A DNA stretch of 9,508 bases from Clostridia bacterium (GCA_024699005.1 JAILQN010000191.1:1-9508), one strand, 5' to 3'. Positions 1 through 6,438 are shown, numbered from the stretch's first letter. The notes: generated by a model from the sequence alone, not told the origin. Translations and numbers: made by a program.

Positions 1-353
1 GCGGCGTCGGCGGCGTTTGCGTTAAGAGCGTCATCGGCATATACGGTGTCGTTGATACCTGCGATATACCTGTAGGTGTTGATGGTCGCCACAGCCTTAT
101 CGATCTCGCGCTGTTTCAGCTTTCCGGATGAATAAGGCGCCACTGCGGATGCTTCGACGTCGAACGCGTCTTCGGCGCGGTTGAAATCAACGCCGTGCGT
201 CGCTATGTATTCGGCGATCTCCAGCTGTGTATGACCGTTTACTTTAAGAGTCTGATAGTTCTTTGCCGCGAATGTCGGGATAAGGATCTGAGTGACGATG
301 ATCAGTGTCAGTATGGCTGTGATGATGGCATAGGTTGCTTTGTTGTTTTTCAT
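1..353 (-). CDS. Exported CAP/SCP-domain protein, N-terminal part (runs off the left edge)
   Basis: The minus-strand frame opens at ATG 351-353 and stays open to base 1, giving 117 codons; the C-terminus lies outside the window. Residues 1-7 are polar and basic (MKNNKAT), residues 8-27 are a hydrophobic helix, and TFAAK follows, so this is a signal peptide or membrane anchor and the protein is exported. After a spacer, residues about 80-117 (REIDKAVATINTYRYIAG, then a YADDALNANAADA stretch) resemble the first helices of the CAP domain (cysteine-rich secretory protein/SCP family) in clostridial secreted proteins, where a 'LN..R..AGL' helix precedes the first catalytic-type histidine. Those later histidines and acidic residues fall beyond the window, so family membership rests on the start only. 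An AAAGGA ribosome site lies 11 bases upstream (365-370), and a promoter lies at 439-466. The function of bacterial CAP proteins of this type is largely unknown. Confidence 0.72.
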   Translation of the reverse strand, partial: MKNNKATYAIITAILTLIIVTQILIPTFAAKNYQTLKVNGHTQLEIAEYIATHGVDFNRAEDAFDVEASAVAPYSSGKLKQREIDKAVATINTYRYIAGINDTVYADDALNANAADA

Positions 354-438
354 TTTTGATTCATTCCTTTCGGTTTTTTCTTTTTTGGATTTTTGGATTT
401 ACCCCGCTTTTTTCGCGTGATTTCCGTTTGCATTTCCG

Positions 439-466
439 ATTATACAGACAAAAATCCGGATTTCAA
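439..466 (-). promoter_or_regulatory. Sigma-A type promoter for the CAP-domain gene
   Basis: On the minus strand a -35 TTGAAA (461-466) and a perfect -10 TATAAT (439-444) are separated by 16 bp. Transcription would start near 432, giving a leader of about 79 nt before the ATG at 353. Two copies of the palindrome TCCGGA (455-460 and 470-475) sit on either side of the -35 box and could bind a regulator. Confidence 0.65.
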
Positions 467-530
467 CAGTCCGGAAACCAAAGTGGATTTTGGAGCAACG
501 AAATTGATAAAAACCGAAAAAATAACGATT

Positions 531-559
531 GACAGCCCCGAAAACAAACCCCGGCTGTC
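531..559 (-). terminator. Possible second (backup) terminator hairpin behind the GH20 gene
   Basis: GACAGCC (553-559 on the minus strand) can pair with GGCTGTC (531-537) across a 15-nt loop, followed on the minus strand by AATCGTTATTTTTT. It lies directly downstream of the stronger hairpin at 562-593. The U-run is offset by several bases, so efficiency is uncertain. Confidence 0.35.
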
Positions 560-561
560 AT

Positions 562-593
562 AAAAAAACGACAGCTCCTTATCCGGGGCTGCC
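562..593 (-). terminator. Rho-independent terminator of the GH20 hexosaminidase gene
   Basis: Read on the minus strand, 585-593 pairs with 570-578 (one G-U pair, one C/A mismatch) around a 6-nt loop, and is followed by seven consecutive T (complement of A562-A568). It starts 16 bases after the stop codon at 609-611. The plus strand has no T-run after the hairpin, so it works in the minus direction. Confidence 0.7.
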
Positions 594-608
594 GTTCTGT
601 TGTTGAGA

Positions 609-2039
609 TCAATAATCGATTTCTTTCTTTTTATGAGAGAAGATCTGTTTCCCCATCCTTATCCAACCAAACGCCGTCGAATATTTCGGACGGCCCCATT
701 CGCGTTCATCTTCAAATATTATCCCTTTATCTTTTATGATCTTTGTGATGTATTCTGTTTCATCTATGAAACCGTCGTAATCGAATCTCTTTTCGGACCA
801 GGCTGTCTGGGCGACGGCAATTACCCTCGGGAACAGGAATCTCTCAAGTTTTTTGTTCTCCCGGATGTATTCCGTCCATATCGGCGTCTCAACGCCGATC
901 ACGTTTTCGTATCCCGTTTCAGTCAGTCCTTTCAGTTTTGCGGGGTCGAAAGCAATCGTCTTTCTGAAGGGGGTGATCCGGTAATCGTAGTCCATATAAT
1001 AACTGCCGAATGGCGACAGGATCATCTTTCCGCCGCCGTTGGCGAAATCAGCGCTCGGCTTTCTGTATGCCTCCATCCAATACTGAAGGATCGCGCGTCT
1101 GTCAAGGTTCTTTCCCTTCACGGCGTCGTTCCATACGATCGCTTTTTTGCCTTTTTTGTCGAGGTAATCGATCATTCTGTTCATAAATGAATTCTGGTAT
1201 TCCGACCAGCCGGAATAACCGCCGGCGTCTTTAGCCGCTTTGCATACGGGGCAGTTCTTCCACTGTTTGTGCGGAGCTTCGTCGCCGCCTATATGATAGA
1301 TATCATACGGGAAGATGTCGCAGAATTCATCAATGATATTCTCCAGGACTTCGTAAGTTTTTTCTTTTGAAGGACAAAGAATATCCCCGAAAATCCCCTG
1401 ATGGGTTTTTATCTCAACACTGTCGTTTTTGCATGAAAGCTCCGGGAAGACACTCAGAAGGGCGCTTGTGTGGCCCGGCATGTCGAACTCGGGCACCACG
1501 TCGATATATCTCTCTTTGCAGTAAGAGACGATATCCCGCATTTCTTCTTTGGTATACACCCGTCCGTAGGGCTTGTTGTTTATCGTGTCGCCGAAATCGG
1601 AGAAGGGGCGCACGGCAGCCTTCGTGTTGAGTTCCGGGTAAGCGGCGCTTTCGAAACGCCAGCCCTGATCGTCGGTCAGGTGCCAGTGAAAAATATTGAA
1701 TTTCAGGAGCGACATAACGTCGATGATCTTCTTTAACTCGTCAACGGTCTGCATATGTCTCGCGGAGTCGATCATGAAACCGCGCCAGGGGAACCCGGGT
1801 CTGTCGCGTATCCTGCAGACCGGCAGACCCTCGCCCTGCAGCGCGAGCTGTTTTAAAGTCTGACGCGCGTAAAACACGGCGCTGTTGCTGCCGCCCGCGA
1901 TTATTATCTTATCGTGTGTGACCGTCAAAACGTATTCCTCTCTTTCCAGAGAGGAGTCGACGGTCACGTTTTCTTCTGTGGGCGCGGGAGTGTATCCGTT
2001 ATTAAATTCTGTTTCAAGCGGAGCCGGTATAATCTTCAT
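609..2039 (-). CDS. Beta-N-acetylhexosaminidase, glycoside hydrolase family 20, cytoplasmic
   Basis: The 476-residue product would remove terminal beta-linked N-acetylglucosamine or N-acetylgalactosamine by substrate-assisted catalysis. Residues 1-80 fit the GH20b alpha/beta domain; residues 84 onward are the TIM barrel, with RGFMIDSARH (86-95), HWHLTDDQGWR (118-128), PEFDMPGH (183-190), the catalytic pair D253-E254 in HIGGDE (249-254), a CPVC pair (263-266) common in bacterial GH20 enzymes, and WTE (388-390). There is no signal peptide, so it probably acts inside the cell on imported oligosaccharides. The ATG at 2039 is chosen because GAGGTG (2045-2050) sits 5 bases upstream. The frame is open to a TTG at 2102, but that would add 21 residues lacking a ribosome site and lie upstream of the predicted promoter. 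It is divergent from the sialidase. Linkage and sugar preference cannot be read from sequence. Confidence 0.93.
   Translation of the reverse strand: MKIIPAPLETEFNNGYTPAPTEENVTVDSSLEREEYVLTVTHDKIIIAGGSNSAVFYARQTLKQLALQGEGLPVCRIRDRPGFPWRGFMIDSARHMQTVDELKKIIDVMSLLKFNIFHWHLTDDQGWRFESAAYPELNTKAAVRPFSDFGDTINNKPYGRVYTKEEMRDIVSYCKERYIDVVPEFDMPGHTSALLSVFPELSCKNDSVEIKTHQGIFGDILCPSKEKTYEVLENIIDEFCDIFPYDIYHIGGDEAPHKQWKNCPVCKAAKDAGGYSGWSEYQNSFMNRMIDYLDKKGKKAIVWNDAVKGKNLDRRAILQYWMEAYRKPSADFANGGGKMILSPFGSYYMDYDYRITPFRKTIAFDPAKLKGLTETGYENVIGVETPIWTEYIRENKKLERFLFPRVIAVAQTAWSEKRFDYDGFIDETEYITKIIKDKGIIFEDEREWGRPKYSTAFGWIRMGKQIFSHKKKEIDY
2028..2033 (+). promoter_or_regulatory. Possible -10 box for the sialidase gene, inside the GH20 5' end
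   Basis: A perfect plus-strand TATAAT lies 83 bases before the sialidase ATG, within the first codons of the divergent GH20 gene. The -35 at 17-bp spacing (AATTCT, 2005-2010) is poor, so an activator or a different promoter may be used. No better plus-strand promoter was found between 2040 and 2110. Confidence 0.3.
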
Positions 2040-2044
2040 AATTT

Positions 2045-2050
2045 CACCTC
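2045..2050 (-). promoter_or_regulatory. Ribosome binding site fixing the GH20 start
   Basis: GAGGTG on the minus strand ends 5 bases before the ATG at 2037-2039. It is the only good Shine-Dalgarno match near the 5' end and argues against the upstream in-frame TTG at 2100-2102. Confidence 0.75.
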
Positions 2051-2057
2051 GGAAACC

Positions 2058-2086
2058 ATGATACCATTTTTTGTCATGAGATTCAA
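2058..2086 (-). promoter_or_regulatory. Sigma-A type promoter for the GH20 gene
   Basis: On the minus strand, TTGAAT (2081-2086) and TATCAT (2058-2063) are separated by exactly 17 bp. The transcript would start near 2051, giving a very short leader of about 12 nt that begins almost at the ribosome site. The short leader makes the call plausible rather than certain. Confidence 0.5.
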
Positions 2087-2116
2087 TATTCTCTTTTGAC
2101 AAACGGGAGTAATGAA

Positions 2117-3637
2117 ATGAAAAAACTGATTTCTTTATTATTGGGGGCGGTTCTGTTGTTTTCTGTCACGGGATATGCCGCGGAGTCTTACGCGACTCCG
2201 TTTGAGAGGGGGGATCTCGGCTGCGGCGAATTCCGTATCCCCGCTTTGCTGACTCTTGATGACGGCAGCGTCTGCGCTTCGGCGGATATGCGGTGGGACC
2301 ACGGACAGGATTCACCTCAGAACATCGAGACCGTTTTTGCCCGTTCGTCTGACGGTTACGGGAACTGGGAGTACGTGATCGTGAACCGGTTCGACGATTA
2401 CGCCGACGGCGCCGGCTCCGCAGACAGCGCCTCCTTCATAGACAGCGCGATGCTGCAGAGCAGGAGCGGCAGACTGTTTCTGCTGACGGAAGCGTACATG
2501 TCCGGCGTAGGCATCATGAATACGAAAAAAGGCAGCGGCTGCGTAGAATATAACGGCAGAAGATATATCAAGCTCGCGAAACGGGGGGAATCCGATTACG
2601 GTTATTTCATCGCGGATTTCGAAAACGGATACGCCCCTTTGCTCAGAAACGGTGTGGCGACGGGATACAGCGTCGACCGGGAATACCGGCTTTATAAAGA
2701 TCGCGAACCGCTGAGTATTCCTCAGCTCGGCGCCGACGGTGAACCGACGGGCATTGACGTTCCCCAGAGCGTGTTTTACAGGGATTCGGAATTCCACGTA
2801 TTCGGGACTCCCTATCTGTGGCTCAGGACCAGCGACGATTCCGGCAGGACCTGGAGTCCGCCGGCTGTCCTTAACCCTCAGGTGACCTCGGAGGACGATT
2901 ATTTCCTCGGCGCGGCTCCCGGAAGGGGCCTTGCGGTGACCGCGGACGGCAGGGAGAGGCTCCTTTTCTGCCTGTATAAATCCAACGCCGGAGGCGGCGA
3001 ACAGGCCGTGACGATATATTCTGACGACGGCGGCGTCACCTGGAACCGCGGAAGAGAGGTCGGGAATTCGGCTTTTACCCGGAAGACCAGCGAATCTCAG
3101 CTTGTCACGCTGCCGGACGGGACGGTACGTATGTTCTCACGGAATATGTCGGATTATACCGCCTGCTGCGACAGCGCCGACGGGGGAGTGTCGTTCACTA
3201 AATCTTACGCCTGCCCCGATATGTACGGCACAAAAAACTGCATGGTATCGTTCATCAATTATACGCGGAAGATAAAAGGCAGGGATATAATCGTTTCATC
3301 CTCCGGCGGTTCCGCCGAAGGGAGAGCGGACGGTGTCGTCAGAGTGTTTGCCGTCGGAGCCGGCAACAGCCTTGAAATGCTTTCGGAATATCACGTCAAC
3401 GACGGTTTTTACGCTTATTCCTGCCTTGCGGAGCTCAGAGACGGCAAGCTGGCGCTGCTTTACGAGGACGAAGCTTCGCATATCAATTATATGATACTCA
3501 AGGTCGATGAAACGGGCGGATTGTCGGAGATCAACGGGAATGATATACAATATAATAAGAAAGTGAGCATCCGGCTGAAAATCAAAAGGTTTTTTGAAAA
3601 GATATGGATTTCGGCAGAGCGGTTATTCAAAAAATGA
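2117..3637 (+). CDS. Secreted exo-alpha-sialidase, GH33, NanI-like
   Basis: The 506-residue product should release terminal sialic acid from host glycans outside the cell. Residues 1-22 form a signal peptide (MKKLISLLLG, hydrophobic core, then TGYAAES). The mature protein carries FRIP (39-42; R40 of the arginine triad), DMRWDHGQD (57-65; D65 probable acid/base), Asp boxes at 239-246 (SDDSGRTW), 302-309 (SDDGGVTW) and 353-360 (SADGGVSF), a degenerate one at 77-84, E326 with R342 (SESQLVTLPDG...MFSRN), and probable tyrosine nucleophile Y434 in YAYSCL. The third triad arginine may be R403. About 110 residues between the first propeller blade and LWLRTSDDSG match the insert of Clostridium NanI sialidases. 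The ATG at 2117 follows GGGAG (2105-2109) by 7 bases; an upstream in-frame TTG at 2096 would spoil the signal peptide. There is no LPxTG anchor or carbohydrate-binding module, but the C-terminal 26 residues are strongly basic. Confidence 0.93.
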   Translation: MKKLISLLLGAVLLFSVTGYAAESYATPFERGDLGCGEFRIPALLTLDDGSVCASADMRWDHGQDSPQNIETVFARSSDGYGNWEYVIVNRFDDYADGAGSADSASFIDSAMLQSRSGRLFLLTEAYMSGVGIMNTKKGSGCVEYNGRRYIKLAKRGESDYGYFIADFENGYAPLLRNGVATGYSVDREYRLYKDREPLSIPQLGADGEPTGIDVPQSVFYRDSEFHVFGTPYLWLRTSDDSGRTWSPPAVLNPQVTSEDDYFLGAAPGRGLAVTADGRERLLFCLYKSNAGGGEQAVTIYSDDGGVTWNRGREVGNSAFTRKTSESQLVTLPDGTVRMFSRNMSDYTACCDSADGGVSFTKSYACPDMYGTKNCMVSFINYTRKIKGRDIIVSSSGGSAEGRADGVVRVFAVGAGNSLEMLSEYHVNDGFYAYSCLAELRDGKLALLYEDEASHINYMILKVDETGGLSEINGNDIQYNKKVSIRLKIKRFFEKIWISAERLFKK

Positions 3638-3649
3638 ACCGATGAATCA

Positions 3650-3697
3650 AATAAATGGGTCTGTAAAAAAACGCGGTTTTTTACAGACCCATTTATT
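3650..3697. terminator. Bidirectional terminator between convergent genes
   Basis: A perfect 21-bp inverted repeat (3650-3670 with 3677-3697) encloses a 6-nt loop (ACGCGG). Each strand carries a run of six T beside the loop in the 3' arm and U-rich sequence after it. It lies 12 bases after the sialidase stop and 28 bases beyond the end of the minus-strand gene ending at 3726, so it can stop transcription from both sides. Confidence 0.85.
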
Positions 3698-3725
3698 ATG
3701 TTATTTTATGCAGACCCAGTCCGGA

Positions 3726-4991
3726 TCATCCGTTCCACGGCGTGCAGGTGAATTGCATCCGGTCTGGTGACGCGCCGTTTTCCATTAGGAATATATCAAG
3801 ATCCGCATCGGATTCAAGACGATCGCTCTCTGCGATAGTGATCAGGTTAGTTCCCAACAGCACTTTAAGAGTTGCGGATTTGTAGGTTTCAACGATATAT
3901 CCGTCCGCGGTTACTCCGCAGCCGCCATGTCTGCCGATGAAATATATTTCGACCGGCGTTTCGCCGTCCAGCGAATATATCGCGAGGATATCGTTGTTTT
4001 CCTGATCAAGGATGATAAGTTCATCGGTGTCGTCGTTATTTATGTCTTTTATCTCGTATCCGTAAGCGGGGTAGTCGATCGTGTATCCGAGATCCGCCGC
4101 CCGTTCAACGCGCGTTTCTCCGAAGGCTGCGATCGTTGATTTGTAGAGTTCGAAGAATGATGGTGTATCGAGTTCGATGATTCCGACAGTGGTGGTTTCA
4201 GCCGGGGCTGTCGTGATAACGGCAGCGGTCGTCTGCACGTCGGTAATTTCAATCATATTCGTAAAAGAAATCGGCTCGTCAATATTTATCAAATCCGTGA
4301 AAGAAAACGACTCTTCGTCAATATTTATCAAATCCGTGAAAGAAAACGACTCTTCTTCAGTTTCTGACATGGACTCAGTTGCAGTTACATACAGCGTCGT
4401 CGCAGCGGAGTCGTCAGAATGGTCTTTTTCGTTTCTGAGAATAAAGAATAACGCCGCTGCGGCAGCCGCAATAACGAGTACGACGGCTGCGATGATTACA
4501 ATCGATTTCGAGTTGTTTTTCTTCGGCGGGGCGGGGTAGGAATACGGCGGTTGATAAGACGGACCGGGACCGACAGCAGCATTATAACCGCCGTTCTGAT
4601 CGATCCGCGGCGCTGGCGGCTGTATCCGCTGTGTTACGTCACCGTTCCGATCATTCCGCGGCGCTGGCGGCTGTTTCCGCTGGGCACCGGCGTCGTTCCT
4701 GTAATTCTGTGGCGCAGGCGGTCGTTTCTGCTGCGCACCGGCATCGTTCCGGTTATTGTTCCGGGGAGGTTCGGGGCGGTTCTGCTGTTCCGGGGGAAGC
4801 GTAAGGATGATCGTTTCGTCCTCCGAAGCGGTTTTGTCCGCCGCATCCCCGTATGCCGATATTATCTCCGGATCGTCTGTCAGCAGCAGGATATCCTTCC
4901 TGCCGTCGGCAGAACACTCCCGGCAGTAAAGATCGTTGCCGGGTGTTGAATCTTTTATCGCTTTTCCGCATTTTACACAATATTTGGCCAT
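3726..4991 (-). CDS. Zinc-ribbon, single-pass membrane protein with an uncharacterised exported domain
   Basis: The 421-residue protein has no assigned function. In order: a zinc ribbon with C5/C8 and C23/C26; an acidic stretch (about 38-62); a Pro/Gln/Asn/Arg linker with three 17-residue repeats (81-131) built around PPAP; PAPPKKNNSK (153-162); a transmembrane helix (about 163-185); a Ser/Thr/Glu-rich outer stalk with two identical 13-residue repeats ESFSFTDLINIDE (214-239) and a decayed third; a Thr/Ala stretch (253-268); and a globular domain (275-421). That domain contains DINNDDTDEL (316-325), like the D-x-N-x-D loops common in clostridial exported proteins, and two cysteines (358, 416). 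Basic flanks suggest the zinc ribbon is inside and the C-terminal domain outside. The gene follows 5026-6315 by 34 bases with a weak AGGG ribosome site, so it is probably co-transcribed and translated less efficiently. It shares its N-terminal plan with that neighbour. Confidence 0.85.
   Translation of the reverse strand: MAKYCVKCGKAIKDSTPGNDLYCRECSADGRKDILLLTDDPEIISAYGDAADKTASEDETIILTLPPEQQNRPEPPRNNNRNDAGAQQKRPPAPQNYRNDAGAQRKQPPAPRNDRNGDVTQRIQPPAPRIDQNGGYNAAVGPGPSYQPPYSYPAPPKKNNSKSIVIIAAVVLVIAAAAAALFFILRNEKDHSDDSAATTLYVTATESMSETEEESFSFTDLINIDEESFSFTDLINIDEPISFTNMIEITDVQTTAAVITTAPAETTTVGIIELDTPSFFELYKSTIAAFGETRVERAADLGYTIDYPAYGYEIKDINNDDTDELIILDQENNDILAIYSLDGETPVEIYFIGRHGGCGVTADGYIVETYKSATLKVLLGTNLITIAESDRLESDADLDIFLMENGASPDRMQFTCTPWNG
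4276..4355 (-). repeat. Perfect 39-bp tandem duplication in the stalk of the zinc-ribbon protein
   Basis: Two 39-bp units (4277-4315 and 4316-4354) are identical, with identity extending a base on each side. In frame they encode ESFSFTDLINIDE twice. A third, diverged unit (ISFTNMIEITD) follows in the protein. Identity including third codon positions implies a recent duplication. Confidence 0.95.
4599..4751 (-). repeat. Three in-frame 51-bp repeats in the cytoplasmic linker
   Basis: Residues 81-97, 98-114 and 115-131 of the zinc-ribbon protein are 17-residue units of the form RND-AGAQ-xKx-PPAP-xNx. The first two are nearly identical; the third has diverged (RNGDVTQRIQPPAPRID). They are Pro/Gln/Arg-rich and likely disordered. 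Confidence 0.85.
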
Positions 4992-5025
4992 CTCAGTTGT
5001 ATCCCTGTTTTACGTTGGGGCAAAC

Positions 5026-6315
5026 CTAACCGGCGACGGCAAGTCTTAAAGCGTCCGCGATCTCGACGTGGTATTTCTCCGCGAGTCCCGCAAGTGTTCC
5101 GTCAATCAGGAGTTCCTGCATGTATCTATTGATAACGTCGACAAGATCGCTGCCTTTGCGGCATCCTATTCCGTATTCTTCTTCTGTAAGGAATACGCCC
5201 ACGCCGAGGTCGGCGTGATCGGTACCGGCGCCGGTCATTGCGTAAGCCGTTGTGCTGTCGATGATCGCGGCGTCGGAAGCACCTGACGCGACCTCATAAA
5301 GAGCGTCGTACTGAGATGTGACGGCAGTGAATGAAAGGCCGTTGTCCTCAGCAGCCATCTGACCGGCGGAACCGGCTTCAACAGCGAAAGAAAGGTTGGC
5401 AAGAGACGCAAAAGTCGTATAGTAAGCAAGCCTGTCGGCGGGCATAACGACGACCTGCTTGTTCTGAGCGTAAGCTGTGGTGACATCGCTGTTGAGCCTG
5501 ACTTCGTCGGTAATGGTCATGCCGTTCCAGATGCAGTCGATACCGCCCGCGTTCAGTTCAAGGAACTTGTTGTCCCAGTCGATCTCCATGAACTCGACTG
5601 TGACGCCCATTCTGTCGGCGACGGCTCTGGCGCACTCGGCGTCAAAACCGGTCCATTCGCCGTAATCGTCTTTATAATCCATGGGGGCGTAATCGGTGAT
5701 TCCGACAACAAGTTTGCCCTTGGCAATGATGCTCTCGACGTCGGAGTTGTCCGCGGGGTCGGTGGTCGCGGCGACGTCGGCATCGGTCACGGGCTGGGTT
5801 ATCGCGCTGTCGGCACCGGTCAGCTCTGCGGAAGCATTAACAGTCGTTTTTGCAGACTCCCGGGAATCGCCCGTTCTGTTTCTCATTACAAAGAAAAGTG
5901 TTACGGCGGAGGCCGCTATGACAAGTACTGCTACCACGATGATTATGATCAGTTTTGAGTTGCTTTTCTTTGGCGGGGCAGTATAGCCGTAAGGCGCCTG
6001 ATTGCCGGGGCCGTAAGCGGATGGCTGGTTATTGCCGCCCTGATAGCCGTTCCCGGACATCATGGGTTGTCCCCATTGCCCCCCGGGGGTGGGCTGGTTA
6101 TTGCCGCCCTGATAGCCGTTCGCGGACATGGGTTGTCCCCACTGCCCCGCGGCGGCAGGCTGGTTATAGCCTCCCTGATAATTATTCTGAGGCGTTGCGT
6201 TCCGGTCCGGCATTCTGCCGGAGGCGGGATCATCCGACTGGATGATCTGCGCTCCGCAGTTGCTGCAGATCGAGCTGTTTTCGGGCATTTTCGCGCCGCA
6301 GTTCGGGCATAACAT
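5026..6315 (-). CDS. Zinc-ribbon, single-pass membrane protein with an amino-acid-type solute-binding domain
   Basis: The 429-residue protein has a CPNC...CSNC zinc ribbon (C3, C6, C17, C20), a Gln/Gly/Asn/Pro linker with about 22-residue repeats (47-111), APPKKSNSK (113-121), a transmembrane helix (about 121-143), a Ser/Thr/Ala/Asp-rich stalk (145-190) and a family 3 solute-binding domain (SBP_bac_3, about 193-418). The domain starts GKLVVGITDYAPMDY and holds WTGFDAECARAVADRMG (221-237), GGIDCIWNGMTIT (257-269), R273 where this family binds the ligand carboxylate, and D353 in AIIDS where it usually binds the amino group, so amino-acid binding looks intact. Such proteins normally carry a signal peptide or lipobox and work with an ABC permease; here the domain is on a membrane helix with a zinc ribbon, probably cytoplasmic, and no transporter gene is adjacent. 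It could be a sensor or an orphan importer subunit. AGGAGGTT lies 8 bases before the ATG. First gene of an operon with 3726-4991. Confidence 0.9.
   Translation of the reverse strand: MLCPNCGAKMPENSSICSNCGAQIIQSDDPASGRMPDRNATPQNNYQGGYNQPAAAGQWGQPMSANGYQGGNNQPTPGGQWGQPMMSGNGYQGGNNQPSAYGPGNQAPYGYTAPPKKSNSKLIIIIVVAVLVIAASAVTLFFVMRNRTGDSRESAKTTVNASAELTGADSAITQPVTDADVAATTDPADNSDVESIIAKGKLVVGITDYAPMDYKDDYGEWTGFDAECARAVADRMGVTVEFMEIDWDNKFLELNAGGIDCIWNGMTITDEVRLNSDVTTAYAQNKQVVVMPADRLAYYTTFASLANLSFAVEAGSAGQMAAEDNGLSFTAVTSQYDALYEVASGASDAAIIDSTTAYAMTGAGTDHADLGVGVFLTEEEYGIGCRKGSDLVDVINRYMQELLIDGTLAGLAEKYHVEIADALRLAVAG
5983..6177 (-). repeat. Tandem 66/69-bp repeats in the linker of the solute-binding fusion protein
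   Basis: The DNA repeats with spacings of 69 and 66 bp (the CTGGTTAT segment recurs at 6025, 6094 and 6160). In protein it gives QGG(Y/N)NQP...GQWGQPM...NGY twice (residues 47-68, 69-91) and a shorter third copy (92-111). The differing unit lengths come from one inserted codon. Likely a flexible linker. Confidence 0.85.
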
Positions 6316-6323
6316 TTATATGG

Positions 6324-6331
6324 AACCTCCT
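6324..6331 (-). promoter_or_regulatory. Strong ribosome binding site of the solute-binding fusion gene
   Basis: AGGAGGTT on the minus strand lies 8 bases before the ATG at 6313-6315, which is close to ideal and confirms the start. Confidence 0.85.
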
Positions 6332-6409
6332 GATGATATTATCATGTTCGGACGACGGAATACCGGATATGAATCATATGTTTTGCACAACGAAACATGA
6401 TCTGTCTGA

Positions 6410-6438
6410 AGTGTAACACATAACACGGGAAATATCAA
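6410..6438 (-). promoter_or_regulatory. Sigma-A type promoter of the zinc-ribbon operon
   Basis: On the minus strand TTGATA (6433-6438), a 17-bp spacer and TACACT (6410-6415). Transcription would begin near 6403, giving a leader of about 88 nt. The leader holds two short inverted repeats (ATGATA-T-TATCAT at 6333-6345, ATATGA-A-TCATAT at 6367-6379). Confidence 0.6.

Noticed and set aside
335..532. Open plus-strand frame of 65 codons over the CAP gene promoter
   Set aside because: It is Phe/Arg-rich, translated from T-runs, and overlaps the promoter and start of the minus-strand CAP gene.
600..1190. Open plus-strand frame of 196 codons opposite the GH20 gene
   Set aside because: It is antisense to a clear GH20 gene, has no ribosome site and shows no recognisable domain.
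2040..2102. Extended GH20 start at TTG 2100-2102
   Set aside because: It has no ribosome site, lies upstream of the predicted promoter and adds residues foreign to the family; the ATG at 2039 has a good ribosome site.
3650..3697. The perfect 21-bp inverted repeat as a mobile-element end or att site
   Set aside because: Its position between two convergent stop codons and its loop-adjacent T-runs fit a bidirectional terminator; no transposase or integrase is near.
4276..4355. Repeats at 4276-4355, 4599-4751 and 5983-6177 as a CRISPR array
   Set aside because: Units are adjacent without unique spacers, in frame, and inside coding genes; they are protein repeats.
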